Source of the DNA: UBA4877 sp002399345
GTDB lineage: Bacteria; Bacillota; Thermoanaerobacteria; Thermoanaerobacterales; UBA4877
Assembly (NCBI GenBank): GCA_036752905.1
Contig: DAIORT010000009.1
Location: 1 to 64,000 of the forward strand
Direction of reading: 5' to 3'
Length of the DNA stretch: 64,000 bases
How positions within the stretch are numbered: the stretch's first letter is position 1; each line of letters starts with the position of its first letter. A program made the position numbers and the translations under genes. Shown one piece after another: positions 1 through 8,169 of this stretch. A model generated the notes under the pieces. The model did not search any database. It had not been told where the DNA came from and saw nothing but the letters and a program-made list of their open reading frames with translations.

Positions 1-61
1 GAATCGAACCACCGACACGGGGATTTTCAGTCCCCTGCTCTACCGACTGAGCTATCTGGGC
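1..61 (-). tRNA. tRNA-Phe (GAA), 3' end cut by the window
   Basis: Read on the minus strand the sequence gives acceptor GCCCAGA, a D-arm GCTCAGTCGGTAGAGC, an anticodon stem-loop around CTGAAAATCC (anticodon GAA) and a TpsiC loop GGTTCGATTC. The 3' acceptor strand and CCA lie beyond position 1. It follows tRNA-Asp by 6 bases and is probably co-transcribed with it from the promoter at 158-186. Confidence 0.93.
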
Positions 62-67
62 ATAAAA

Positions 68-144
68 TGGCGACCCGAAAGGGGATCGAACCCTTGACCT
101 CTAGCGTGACAGGCTAGCGTTCTAACCAGCTGAACTACCGGGCC
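68..144 (-). tRNA. tRNA-Asp (GTC)
   Basis: The minus strand folds as a complete cloverleaf: acceptor GGCCCGG pairing with TCGGGTC, anticodon loop CTGTCAC (anticodon GTC), TpsiC arm GGGTTCGATCCCC, discriminator G and an encoded CCA at 68-70. It is the first gene of a short tRNA unit that continues with tRNA-Phe. Confidence 0.95.
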
Positions 145-157
145 ATTGAACATAAAT

Positions 158-186
158 AGTATAAACAAAATCTATGTTTAAGTCAA
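158..186 (-). promoter_or_regulatory. Promoter of the tRNA-Asp/tRNA-Phe unit
   Basis: On the minus strand TTGACT (181-186) and TATACT (158-163) are separated by exactly 17 bases, a near-consensus sigma-A promoter. The -10 lies 13 bases upstream of the tRNA-Asp 5' end. Confidence 0.75.
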
Positions 187-289
187 AATTAAAAACACTG
201 ATTAAGGAGGATTATACACATATTATACAGATTATCTCAATAATGCTCTTATTTTCATCCCATCATATAGGGTTATCCTCAAAGGCACT

Positions 290-1162
290 TTATTCTAACA
301 TTTGAAGTAACCTGCCGCTATCTATACTGTACTTCTTTCCACAAAATTCACAAACCACTTCCAACGGCTCATCATCTTCCGCGAGTTTCTCAATCTCCGC
401 TCTTCCCAGGCTTAAGATGCCCCGCTCTATACGCTCTTTGCTGCAGTCGCATTCATATTCGGTGGTGACACTGTCTAATATCTCCAGACCCATATCACCT
501 AGTAATAAATTTAATATATACTCAGGAGTTTTACCCGATCCAAGATACCTTGTTACACCGGATAATTTACCCAGCCTCTTTTCGATCATACCTATCTTTT
601 CCGTTGGAAAACCCGGCATAAGCTGGATAATAAAACCCCCGGCTGCTTTGCATGATCCATCGGTATCCACCAAAACACCCAGGCCTACCGATGAAGGCAC
701 CTGCTCGGACATAGCATAATAACTCGTGAGGTCCTCCGCAATCTCACCCGTAGTAAGCTCGACTTTACCGATATAAGGCTGTTTCATACCCATGTCGCGT
801 ATCACGGTAAGGGTACCGTCACGGCCCACGGCGCCTCCTACATCCAGTTTCCCATCCTTGCGAGGAGGAAGATAAACATCAGCATTTTTTACATATCCCT
901 TTACCCTTGCCTGTGAATCGGAACATACGACAATATTACCTAAAGGACCGTTTCCATTTACCTGGATTGTGACGCTGTCCCCATCCGATTTTAGCATAAT
1001 ACCCATCATGCCTACCGCCGTAAGACATCTTCCTAACGCTGCACAAGCCACCGGACTTAATCCATGTATCTCCTGTGCCTCGCGAATTGTATTTTTGGTT
1101 GTTGAAGCAAATGCACGGAGTTTTCCATCCATTGTCATTGCCCTCACAATATAATCATCCAA
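290..1162 (-). CDS. hslO: Hsp33 redox-regulated chaperone
   Basis: 290 residues, the usual Hsp33 length. The C-terminal zinc/redox switch is complete: C238-D-C240, a 30-residue gap, then C271-E-F-C274, i.e. the CxC-X(27-32)-CxxC motif. The family is a cytoplasmic holdase; oxidative stress forms disulfides, releases zinc and turns on binding of unfolding proteins. The N-terminus (DDYIVRAMTMDGKLRAF) matches the family start. The start codon is TTG, with GGAGG nine bases upstream. It lies downstream of the csp gene on the same strand but is separated from it by a terminator, so it is probably transcribed alone. Confidence 0.95.
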   Translation of the reverse strand: MDDYIVRAMTMDGKLRAFASTTKNTIREAQEIHGLSPVACAALGRCLTAVGMMGIMLKSDGDSVTIQVNGNGPLGNIVVCSDSQARVKGYVKNADVYLPPRKDGKLDVGGAVGRDGTLTVIRDMGMKQPYIGKVELTTGEIAEDLTSYYAMSEQVPSSVGLGVLVDTDGSCKAAGGFIIQLMPGFPTEKIGMIEKRLGKLSGVTRYLGSGKTPEYILNLLLGDMGLEILDSVTTEYECDCSKERIERGILSLGRAEIEKLAEDDEPLEVVCEFCGKKYSIDSGRLLQMLE

Positions 1163-1182
1163 CTTTATTTTCCTCCATATAT

Positions 1183-1212
1183 TAAAAACCCTAACACTCG
1201 CGTGTTAGGGTT
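1183..1212 (-). terminator. Rho-independent terminator after csp
   Basis: A perfect 11-bp stem (1187-1197 with 1202-1212, AACCCTAACAC/GTGTTAGGGTT) with a 4-base loop, followed on the minus strand by a T-run. It lies between the csp stop codon and the hslO start. Confidence 0.85.
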
Positions 1213-1227
1213 GGAATTTTCGGAAGC

Positions 1228-1431
1228 TTAGGCATCTACAACAGTAACATTTGTGGCCTGCGGCCCTTTAGCACCCTCTACTATCTCAAACTCCACTGTT
1301 TGTCCTTCTTCCAGCGTCTTAAAACCATCCATAGCTATTGCTGAAAAATGAACAAAGACGTCTGGTCCCCCTTCTCTTTCTATGAAACCATAACCTTTCT
1401 CAGAATTAAACCACTTTACCTTGCCCTTCAT
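1228..1431 (-). CDS. csp: Cold-shock domain protein
   Basis: 67 residues, a single cold-shock OB-fold. RNP1 (KGYGFIE, residues 12-18) and RNP2 (VFVHF, 25-29) are intact. Such proteins bind single-stranded RNA/DNA and act as RNA chaperones in the cytoplasm. The ATG is preceded by GGAGG with 7-base spacing, and the gene has its own consensus-like promoter and terminator, so it is monocistronic. The roughly 40-base leader contains the inverted repeat TCGAT-CGAA-ATCGA. Whether this copy is cold-inducible or constitutive cannot be told from sequence. Confidence 0.95.
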   Translation of the reverse strand: MKGKVKWFNSEKGYGFIEREGGPDVFVHFSAIAMDGFKTLEEGQTVEFEIVEGAKGPQATNVTVVDA

Positions 1432-1478
1432 ATTTTTACCTCCAACTTATAAATTAATCGATTTCGATCGACATAAAT

Positions 1479-1507
1479 ATCATAGCACATCATATAAACA
1501 TGGTCAA
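1479..1507 (-). promoter_or_regulatory. Promoter of csp
   Basis: Minus strand TTGACC (1502-1507), 17-base spacer, TATGAT (1479-1484). The distance to the ATG leaves a leader of about 40 bases. Confidence 0.7.
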
Positions 1508-1580
1508 GCAAACATATATTTTTTTCTACTGAAACTTTAACCGTTTTTTTATCTTTTTAAATTTCTCTATCATTTATAGT

Positions 1581-3593
1581 TCAAACCTTAAAATAGGAGA
1601 TACCCTTAAACAGACTGGCTGTCATTGCTTTTTGTTTTTCCAAAGCATCCTTTATCTCTTCCAATGCGGCACTTTGTTCTTCAGCGGATGCGGAAACTTC
1701 CTGCGTAGACGCAGCGGTTTCCTCTGCAACGGCAGATATGCTATCTGTTCCCTCGACCGCTTTTTCTCTAAGCTTATTCATTTCATCCATCATGCCTTTT
1801 ACTTTATCTATAGATTCCATCGCTGTTTGCAGCGAATTTGTTATCATAGAAAAGGCCTCGGAGGTACTCTTTACACTTTCGGTTAATTCTTTGTTAATTT
1901 CCCCTGTCTTACTGGCGCTTTCAACGCTATCGCTGACATTCTTTTCAATACCTCCTATAAGATCTTGAACCTGTAAAACAGCCTGTGAAGATTGCTCCGC
2001 CAGCTTACGTATCTCATCGGCTACCACAGCAAATCCTCTACCCGCCTCTCCGGCCCTGGCTGCTTCTATAGCGGCATTCAGCGCCAGCAGGTTTGTCTGA
2101 TCGGCTATAGCGTTTATTGTCCCTACAATATCCCCAATCTGTTTAGATCTATCATTTAGCTCGTTAATAGCTTTTATTTCATTCTCGCTTGCCTTAACAC
2201 TTTCCGCATTTCTTTCAACAAGGGTATCGACAATTTTCTTGCCGTCCTGGCTTAACAAAAGCGAGTCATTGGACATCGTGGAAACCTGATCCGCGGCTTC
2301 TTTTACCTCACTAATGCTTTTGGACAGATCATCAACCACGCCGCTGATTTCCTGCACATCGGTAGCTTGAGCAGATGCTCCCGATGCAACATCCTGCACC
2401 GCTTTTGCTATCTCTTCGGTGGCGGCGGATGTCTGCGATACGGATGCCGAAAGTGTGTCTATTTCATGCTTCACCTTACCCGACGTTTTTTGTGTACCTA
2501 TAATTAATTCCCTTACACCATCAAAAGAATTATTAATGTAAGATGATAGTCGACCTAATTCATCATTTGACTCAATCATAATTTTATTTGAAAGATCATA
2601 ATTATCACCTGATTTAATATTTGACAGCATCTTCTCTATTTTAGCTATAGGATCCGTAATACTCTTACTTATTAGAATCGCAGCCGCCAGGCCTATCAAT
2701 ATGGATACAATACCTAAAATCAAACTGTTTTTGACCAAGCCAGCAGAAGCAGCTGTTATCTCACTCACCGGCAATGTAGCCACTATCTTCCAGCCCAGCT
2801 TATCAATGGTCTTAAATGTAGAATATTTATCTGTACCCTCAAAATTATAATCTATTGAGCCCTTATCGCCATTAATAATTTTTTTACCCCAGTCATATTT
2901 GTCAATATTTGTGCCCATTCTACTGGCATCGGAATGAGCTATCATACGTCCATTATTATCAGCTAGAAATATATAGCCATTATCCCCGATTTTTATACTG
3001 GTTATTGACTTTGATAAGGCCGTAAGATCCATATCCAAAGCCGCCACACCGATAACATTGCCCGCACCATCTTTTAACTGCTTTGCAGCGGTAATTGTAT
3101 TCTTACTAGTTAAGGCATCCTTATAAAAATCAGTCCAGATAGTCTCGCCACCGGCTGATTCGGCCTTTTTATACCATTCTTTTTCCTTGGGATTATACCC
3201 ACTTGGCAAAGTCTGATTCAGACAATAATAAACCCTTCCGTCTGTGGTAGCGATATACAAATTCAACCCACTTGGTATAGTCTTTAAATATTTGCTCAGA
3301 TAAGAATCAACCTGTGTTTTCGGAACATTGGGGTTAGCCACATCGGTCATAATATCGGAAACAGCCAGCCCATTTAATTGGTTTTCATAGCCGGCAAGCA
3401 TATTATCAATATAATCACCGGATATGTCTAATAATGCAGCCTCCTTGCCTCTCTCCTCCTCAGTCATATTATTATTGCTTTGATTGTAGCTGTAAAAACC
3501 CGAAATACCGGTAATAATTACAGCCAGTAATACAACTAAAACTACTATTTTGCTCCGAATACTTTTTTTCTTAGTACCAATGCTTTTACTCAT
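1581..3593 (-). CDS. Methyl-accepting chemotaxis protein (Cache-type chemoreceptor)
   Basis: About 670 residues. A basic N-terminus precedes TM1 (IVVLVVLLAVIITGISG), then an extracytoplasmic region of some 250 residues with Cache features (YKDALTSKNTITAAK; GYIFLADNNGRMIAHSD), TM2 (SLILGIVSILIGLAAAILI), a HAMP domain, and a coiled-coil signalling domain whose hairpin tip is the invariant ADQTNLLALNAAIEAARAGE. It senses an external ligand, probably a small acid or amino acid by family, and controls CheA. I chose the ATG at 3593 (MSKSIGT), which has AAGGA upstream, over the ATG at 3635, which has no ribosome site and would sit about 10 bases from the predicted transcription start. No che genes lie in the window. 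Confidence 0.93.
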   Translation of the reverse strand: MSKSIGTKKKSIRSKIVVLVVLLAVIITGISGFYSYNQSNNNMTEEERGKEAALLDISGDYIDNMLAGYENQLNGLAVSDIMTDVANPNVPKTQVDSYLSKYLKTIPSGLNLYIATTDGRVYYCLNQTLPSGYNPKEKEWYKKAESAGGETIWTDFYKDALTSKNTITAAKQLKDGAGNVIGVAALDMDLTALSKSITSIKIGDNGYIFLADNNGRMIAHSDASRMGTNIDKYDWGKKIINGDKGSIDYNFEGTDKYSTFKTIDKLGWKIVATLPVSEITAASAGLVKNSLILGIVSILIGLAAAILISKSITDPIAKIEKMLSNIKSGDNYDLSNKIMIESNDELGRLSSYINNSFDGVRELIIGTQKTSGKVKHEIDTLSASVSQTSAATEEIAKAVQDVASGASAQATDVQEISGVVDDLSKSISEVKEAADQVSTMSNDSLLLSQDGKKIVDTLVERNAESVKASENEIKAINELNDRSKQIGDIVGTINAIADQTNLLALNAAIEAARAGEAGRGFAVVADEIRKLAEQSSQAVLQVQDLIGGIEKNVSDSVESASKTGEINKELTESVKSTSEAFSMITNSLQTAMESIDKVKGMMDEMNKLREKAVEGTDSISAVAEETAASTQEVSASAEEQSAALEEIKDALEKQKAMTASLFKGISYFKV

Positions 3594-3650
3594 GGAATCC
3601 TTATGTCCCCTCTCATAATTCTCCCAACCCAACATATATATTCATTACTG

Positions 3651-3679
3651 ATTATACTATTTCCTACAAAATATGACAA
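3651..3679 (-). promoter_or_regulatory. Promoter of the chemoreceptor gene
   Basis: Minus strand TTGTCA (3674-3679), 17 bases, TATAAT (3651-3656). The start point would fall near 3645, about 50 bases before the preferred ATG. It looks like a sigma-A rather than a flagellar sigma-28 promoter. Confidence 0.7.
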
Positions 3680-3728
3680 ACAATAAATATTGCTTTATTA
3701 CCTCAATATCTTCTATGACCAAAAATAT

Positions 3729-3757
3729 TTGACACAAATTAACTTAAACGATAATAT
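3729..3757 (+). promoter_or_regulatory. Promoter of the asd-dapA-dapB-dapH operon
   Basis: TTGACA (3729-3734) and TAATAT (3752-3757) 17 bases apart; a TATAAT at 3755-3760 gives a less favourable 20-base spacer. Transcription would start near 3765 and leave a leader of about 200 bases before asd. Confidence 0.6.
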
Positions 3758-3764
3758 AATAATA

Positions 3765-3950
3765 AATAGAAGACCATCATCTATGAATAATACCCCCGTC
3801 CCTTAGACCCGGCACTGGGGACCGGGATAAAAAGCTTAGAATCGCCATCATATTAAATTTATTATGATGATAAACTATGCGGCGGTTTCTGGGCATATCG
3901 TCGTTATTACAATCACTATAAACTACCTGCCGTTCAAGGTAGTTATTTTC
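3765..3950 (+). promoter_or_regulatory. Structured leader before asd, family unknown
   Basis: Gene-free stretch of about 200 bases with successive stems. CCCGTCCC near 3794 can pair with GGGACCGGG (one bulge), or CCCGG with CCGGG. AGAATCGCC near 3838 pairs with GGCGGTTTCT and encloses the inner stem CATCATA/TATGATG. Last comes a perfect 8-bp hairpin AACTACCT/AGGTAGTT (3921-3944) followed by ATTTTC, which resembles a terminator. The asd ribosome site AAGGAGG follows at once. I do not see the conserved core of the lysine (L-box) riboswitch, nor a T-box. This suggests attenuation by an element I cannot name. Confidence 0.45.
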
Positions 3951-3967
3951 ATCTAAGGAGGAATGTT

Positions 3968-4957
3968 ATGTACAACGTAGCAATAGTAGGAGCAACCGGC
4001 ATGGTCGGCAGAACTTTTATCAAGGTCCTGGAGGAAAGAAATTTCCCTATAGGAAACCTATATCTTTTTGCCTCAAAAAAATCAGAAGGGATAAGCCTTG
4101 AATTTAAAGGCAAACCATATAAGGTAGAGGAACTGAAGAAAGATTCTTTCGACAGGGGAATCGATATAGCATTATTCTCGGCCGGAGCATCCATCAGCAA
4201 AGAGTTTGCGCCGATTGCATCCGCCAAGGGCTGTACGGTAGTAGACAACAGCAACTGTTGGAGGATGGACAAGAATGTGCCGCTCATAGTGCCGGAGGTA
4301 AACCCGCAGGACATAAAATGGCACCATGGTATAATAGCCAATCCAAATTGTTCTACAATACAAATGATTATTCCATTAAAACCTCTTCACGACCAGTATA
4401 AGATTAAAAGAGTCGTTGTATCAACCTATCAGGCAGTGTCCGGGGCAGGAAGGAAGGGTATAGACGATCTTAAAAGGACACAAAACGGTAAATCGCCCCA
4501 AAAATTTCCGTACTCCATCTATAATAACTGCCTGCCGCATATCGATGATTTCTTAGACAGCGGATATACTAAGGAAGAAATTAAGATGGTAAATGAAACG
4601 CAAAAAATATTTAGTGATGATAATATTAAAGTAACAGCTACCACAGTCAGGGTTCCTGTAGAAAACTGCCATAGTGAATCCGTAAATGTGGAATTTGACA
4701 AAGAATTTCAATTAAAAGATGTACGAAGCATGCTCTCTCAGGCCCCCGGCATAGTTTTAAGAGATGACCCCAAAAATAATATTTATCCACTAGCAACAGC
4801 CGCTTCTGGACATGATGAAGTATATGTGGGAAGATTGAGGAGGGATGATACTGTAAACAGTGGTCTCAATATGTTTATTGTTGCAGACAATATAAGAAAG
4901 GGAGCTGCAACAAATACAGTCGAGATAGCCGAATTATTAATCAAGGAGGGTATGTAA
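3968..4957 (+). CDS. asd: Aspartate-semialdehyde dehydrogenase
   Basis: 329 residues, normal length. Reduces aspartyl-4-phosphate to aspartate semialdehyde with NADPH, the branch point to lysine/diaminopimelate, threonine and methionine. The Rossmann motif GATGMVG (8-14) and the active-site ANPNCST with nucleophile C128 are present, as is the C-terminal dimerisation half. AAGGAGG seven bases upstream fixes the start. It leads an operon with dapA, dapB and dapH; its TAA is directly followed by the dapA ATG, which suggests coupled translation. Confidence 0.96.
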   Translation: MYNVAIVGATGMVGRTFIKVLEERNFPIGNLYLFASKKSEGISLEFKGKPYKVEELKKDSFDRGIDIALFSAGASISKEFAPIASAKGCTVVDNSNCWRMDKNVPLIVPEVNPQDIKWHHGIIANPNCSTIQMIIPLKPLHDQYKIKRVVVSTYQAVSGAGRKGIDDLKRTQNGKSPQKFPYSIYNNCLPHIDDFLDSGYTKEEIKMVNETQKIFSDDNIKVTATTVRVPVENCHSESVNVEFDKEFQLKDVRSMLSQAPGIVLRDDPKNNIYPLATAASGHDEVYVGRLRRDDTVNSGLNMFIVADNIRKGAATNTVEIAELLIKEGM

Positions 4958-5848
4958 ATGATTATTTTTAAGGGATCAGGTGTCGCATTAGTAACACCTT
5001 TTACAACTGATGGAGTTAATTATAAAGAACTGGATAATATTTTGGAGTTTCATCTTCAAAACTCCACCGATGCCATGATAGCCTGTGGTACCACTGGTGA
5101 AGCTGCGACAATGACCGATGATGAAAAAAATTCGGTCATTGAACATACCGTGAAAACGATAAACGGAAAAATACCTGTAATTGCCGGAACCGGCTCAAAC
5201 AACACAAAACACACCATTGAAATGAGCAAAGAGGCGCAAAGGCTTGGAGCGGATGCTCTGCTGGTAATAACCCCGTATTATAACAAGACCACGCAGAAAG
5301 GCCTAATAAAGCACTTCACAAAGATAGCTGACTCCGTAGACATTCCTATAATAATATACAATGTGCCGAGCAGAACCGGGCTTAATATACTCCCACAGAC
5401 TCTGGCAGAGCTTAAAAAGCATCCCAATATAGTCGGCGTAAAAGAAGCAAGCGGCAATATTAGCCAGATAGCCGAGGTGTCCAGATTATGCGTAGATGAT
5501 AACTTTACCATATACTCGGGAAACGACGACCAGGTAGTTCCAATAATGGCTTTAGGCGGTTTGGGAGTTATTTCTGTTACGGCAAACATCCTGCCTAAAG
5601 AAGTACACAATATGACTGCGGCATTCCTCGAGGGTGACGTAAAAAGAAGCCGCGATCTTCAGCTGAAACTCAACCCATTAAATAAGGCCATGTTCATGGA
5701 AGTAAATCCCATACCCATAAAAACCGCAATGAATCTGATGGGAATGAATGCAGGTCCTCTCAGGCTACCATTGACCGATATGGAACCTTCCAACCTAGAT
5801 GCATTGAAATCAAAACTTACCGAATACGGGCTTAAAATAAAAGCTTAA
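4958..5848 (+). CDS. dapA: 4-hydroxy-tetrahydrodipicolinate synthase
   Basis: 296 residues, a TIM-barrel lyase of the DapA/NanA family. Condenses pyruvate with aspartate semialdehyde. Visible landmarks are CGTTGEAATM (substrate site, near residues 43-52), IIYNVPSRT with Y134 of the proton relay and an Arg for the aspartate-semialdehyde carboxylate, and VGVKEASG with Schiff-base lysine K162. The asd stop and dapA start are adjacent (TAAATG), with an AAGGAGG-type site inside the end of asd. The context, between asd and dapB, confirms DapA over other family members. Confidence 0.96.
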   Translation: MIIFKGSGVALVTPFTTDGVNYKELDNILEFHLQNSTDAMIACGTTGEAATMTDDEKNSVIEHTVKTINGKIPVIAGTGSNNTKHTIEMSKEAQRLGADALLVITPYYNKTTQKGLIKHFTKIADSVDIPIIIYNVPSRTGLNILPQTLAELKKHPNIVGVKEASGNISQIAEVSRLCVDDNFTIYSGNDDQVVPIMALGGLGVISVTANILPKEVHNMTAAFLEGDVKRSRDLQLKLNPLNKAMFMEVNPIPIKTAMNLMGMNAGPLRLPLTDMEPSNLDALKSKLTEYGLKIKA

Positions 5849-5868
5849 TCATTTATCGAGGTGCAAAT

Positions 5869-6627
5869 ATGCAAAAGATAATCATACAGGGAATAAAAGG
5901 CAAGATGGGCTCTGTTCTTTTTAAACTACTGGAAGATAGTGAAGAACATGAAGTCGTAGCAGGAGTGAGCAGGAATTACAATAAAAACAAAGAAGTAACC
6001 ATTCCTGTCTACCACTCATTGAATGAAGTAAAAGAACATGCAGACGTATGCATAGATTTTTCTAATCATTCCGCAGTAAACAGTCTGCTGAAGGGAGCGG
6101 TAGAAAAACAGATGCCGCTTGTTATATGTACAACCGGTTTCTCCGATGAAGAATTAGGTTGCATCAAAAAGGCTTCGGCTATTATACCTGTTTTCCAGTC
6201 GTATAATACCTCCATTGGCGTGGCTGTAACAAATGCCCTTGTTGCCAAAGCGGCTAAGATACTTAAAAACTTTGATGCGGAAATCATAGAGGCACATCAT
6301 AATCAAAAACAAGACTCCCCCAGCGGCACTGCATTGATGTTGGCAAATACAATAAGAGAAAACTCTCCCGAGAGGGATATTCTTAAGTATGGAAGGCACG
6401 GGCATGATAAGAGAAATAAGGATGAAATAGGTATACATTCCATCAGAGCCGGCAGCATTGTGGGTGAACACTCGATTTTATTTGCCGGTGAGGGAGAGGT
6501 TTTAGAAATAAAGCATACGGCACAGTCGCGAGACATCTTTGCTCGGGGAGCGATAGCCGCTGCAGATTTTATAGTAAACAAGGCGTCCGGTTTTTACGGG
6601 ATGAAAGATCTTATGGGAGGAGCTTAA
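5869..6627 (+). CDS. dapB: 4-hydroxy-tetrahydrodipicolinate reductase
   Basis: 252 residues. NAD(P)H-dependent reductase, second committed step of the diaminopimelate pathway. GIKGKMG (8-14) is the dinucleotide-binding loop; CTTGFSD and EAHHNQKQDSPSGTA are the substrate-binding and active-site motifs (paired His and a Lys) of the family. Ribosome site GAGGTG precedes the ATG; the dapA-dapB gap is 20 bases. Confidence 0.96.
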   Translation: MQKIIIQGIKGKMGSVLFKLLEDSEEHEVVAGVSRNYNKNKEVTIPVYHSLNEVKEHADVCIDFSNHSAVNSLLKGAVEKQMPLVICTTGFSDEELGCIKKASAIIPVFQSYNTSIGVAVTNALVAKAAKILKNFDAEIIEAHHNQKQDSPSGTALMLANTIRENSPERDILKYGRHGHDKRNKDEIGIHSIRAGSIVGEHSILFAGEGEVLEIKHTAQSRDIFARGAIAAADFIVNKASGFYGMKDLMGGA

Positions 6628-6630
6628 TAA

Positions 6631-7332
6631 ATGGAAACAGATGCTTATGAACTGGCGAAATACATCGGCCAGGCCAAAAAGAAAACGCCGGCCAAGGCAT
6701 ACATAAACGGGCATTTCGCAGGTCTGGATTTTACAGGTATAAAGGCATTCGGCTGCGATAGCTTCCGCCTGATAATCGGAGAATTAAGCGATATAAATGC
6801 CTTCGTTGAAAAAAACAGAGATAAGATAACAGATATGTATATAGAGACAGACCGGCGTAATTCCGCAATCAATCTTTTAGATACATCCAAGCTTGATGCA
6901 CGTATAGAGCCCGGCTCCATTATAAGAGAGCAGGTATCCATCGGCAAAAAGGTGGTAATCATGATGGGTGCGGTTATAAATATCGGATGCGAAATAGGAA
7001 ACGGCACTATGATTGATATGAACGCCGTAGTAGGAGCGCGTGCAAAAATAGGAAGCGATTGTCATATAGGAGCGGGTGCAGTAATAGCAGGTGTACTTGA
7101 GCCACCCAGTGCCTCACCCGTCGTTATCGAAGACAGCGCCCTTATCGGTGCCAATGCAGCAATTCTGGAGGGAGTAAAGATAGGTGAAGGCGCCGTAGTA
7201 GCAGCCGGTTCCGTCGTAACCGAGGATGTCCCGCCACATACCGTTGTTGCAGGCAGCCCCGCTGTTACTGTAAAAAATGTTGATAAAAAAACACAGGGTA
7301 AGACAAAATTAATGAGTGATCTTAGAAAATAA
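6631..7332 (+). CDS. dapH: Tetrahydrodipicolinate N-acetyltransferase
   Basis: 233 residues. An N-terminal alpha/beta region (to about residue 90) is followed by a left-handed beta-helix of hexapeptide repeats (IGKKVVIMMGAVINIGCEIGNGTMIDMNAVVG and onward), the typical DapH/YkuQ architecture. It transfers acetyl from acetyl-CoA and commits the cell to the acetylated diaminopimelate branch; the length and N-terminus fit DapH rather than the longer succinyl-transferring DapD. Its ribosome site GGAGG overlaps the end of dapB. The later aminotransferase and deacetylase genes are not in the window. The operon ends at the terminator just after it. Confidence 0.93.
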   Translation: METDAYELAKYIGQAKKKTPAKAYINGHFAGLDFTGIKAFGCDSFRLIIGELSDINAFVEKNRDKITDMYIETDRRNSAINLLDTSKLDARIEPGSIIREQVSIGKKVVIMMGAVINIGCEIGNGTMIDMNAVVGARAKIGSDCHIGAGAVIAGVLEPPSASPVVIEDSALIGANAAILEGVKIGEGAVVAAGSVVTEDVPPHTVVAGSPAVTVKNVDKKTQGKTKLMSDLRK

Positions 7333-7333
7333 G

Positions 7334-7360
7334 AAATAGGCCGGTTTCGGCCTATTTTTT
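7334..7360 (+). terminator. Terminator of the dap operon
   Basis: Stem AAATAGGCCG (7334-7343) with CGGCCTATTT (7348-7357), loop GTTT, then T-rich sequence. It begins two bases after the dapH stop codon. Confidence 0.92.
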
Positions 7361-7464
7361 AAAACTCTATTCTTTTCCTTGCGGTGTCCCCTTATCAAAA
7401 GGATGTTTATTCATTTCCTTCTCGGTAAAAGGTCAGTAATATCCGGCATCTTCTTATTAATAAA

Positions 7465-8094
7465 TTATTCCAATTTCTCCAGTTTGGAAACAGAAACCTC
7501 GTAAGCAGTCCGCGTTACTATATTATCCTCATCAAGCTTTTTCTGATATTCCCTGCTTTGAAATCTTCCCCATAACTTGATGTGGGTCCCTACGGCAAAA
7601 TTATCACAGAACCTGGCATTCCTGCCCCAAGCTATACAAGGTATGTAATCCGATTTATTATACATCCTGTTTACAGCCAAAAGCAGATCGCATATCTCTC
7701 TGCCAAAGGGCGTCGTCCGGTAAACAGGTTTTTTACATAGATATCCTTCCAAATATATATCATTTGGATTTTTTGCTTCAGTTTCTTCATCAGCATTTTT
7801 GATATCCCTGCAAAATACCGAAAGCAGAAGCCTGCTCCTACCGCTGTCGGTCATTCTATTATATGACCGGATTTGTCCCGTTATACAAATACTCTTCCCT
7901 ATATTAAGGTCAATGTCATTTAACAGCCTCTCTGAAATCGTCACCGGCAGATGGTCATATGTATCGGAAAGTCTAGGAACATCAACAATAAAATTATAAA
8001 ATTGCTCCCCGTAAATCTCATGACTAAACTTCATATCTGAAGAAATGGTGCCGATTAGATTAGCAACGTTTGTATTTATTATATTCCCTAGCAT
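7465..8094 (-). CDS. SSB-family protein with two OB-fold-like halves
   Basis: 209 residues. The second half (from about residue 105) is recognisably SSB-like: IYLEGYLCKKPVYRTTPFG, CDLLLAVNR, YIPCIAWGRNARFC, IKLWGRFQSREY and RTAYEV follow the canonical SSB OB-fold. The first half repeats the layout more loosely (ANLIGTISSD, YNFIVDVPRLSD, ICITGQIRSYN). No acidic C-terminal tail is present, so it would not recruit partners as the main replication SSB does. The ATG at 8094 has GGGAG upstream; an in-frame TTG at 8112 overlaps that site. Probably an accessory single-stranded-DNA-binding protein. It stands alone, about 75 bases downstream of the Mur-like gene on the same strand. Confidence 0.7.
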   Translation of the reverse strand: MLGNIINTNVANLIGTISSDMKFSHEIYGEQFYNFIVDVPRLSDTYDHLPVTISERLLNDIDLNIGKSICITGQIRSYNRMTDSGRSRLLLSVFCRDIKNADEETEAKNPNDIYLEGYLCKKPVYRTTPFGREICDLLLAVNRMYNKSDYIPCIAWGRNARFCDNFAVGTHIKLWGRFQSREYQKKLDEDNIVTRTAYEVSVSKLEKLE

Positions 8095-8169
8095 TTTCAC
8101 TCTCCCTTTCAATCGTATGTTTTTCTACTGATAATCATATTAAAGGGAGTAGATAAATATACCATATTA

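Noticed and set aside
3760..3967. Lysine riboswitch or T-box before asd
   Set aside because: The conserved L-box core sequences and the GGTGG-type T-box are absent, so I report only an unnamed structured leader.
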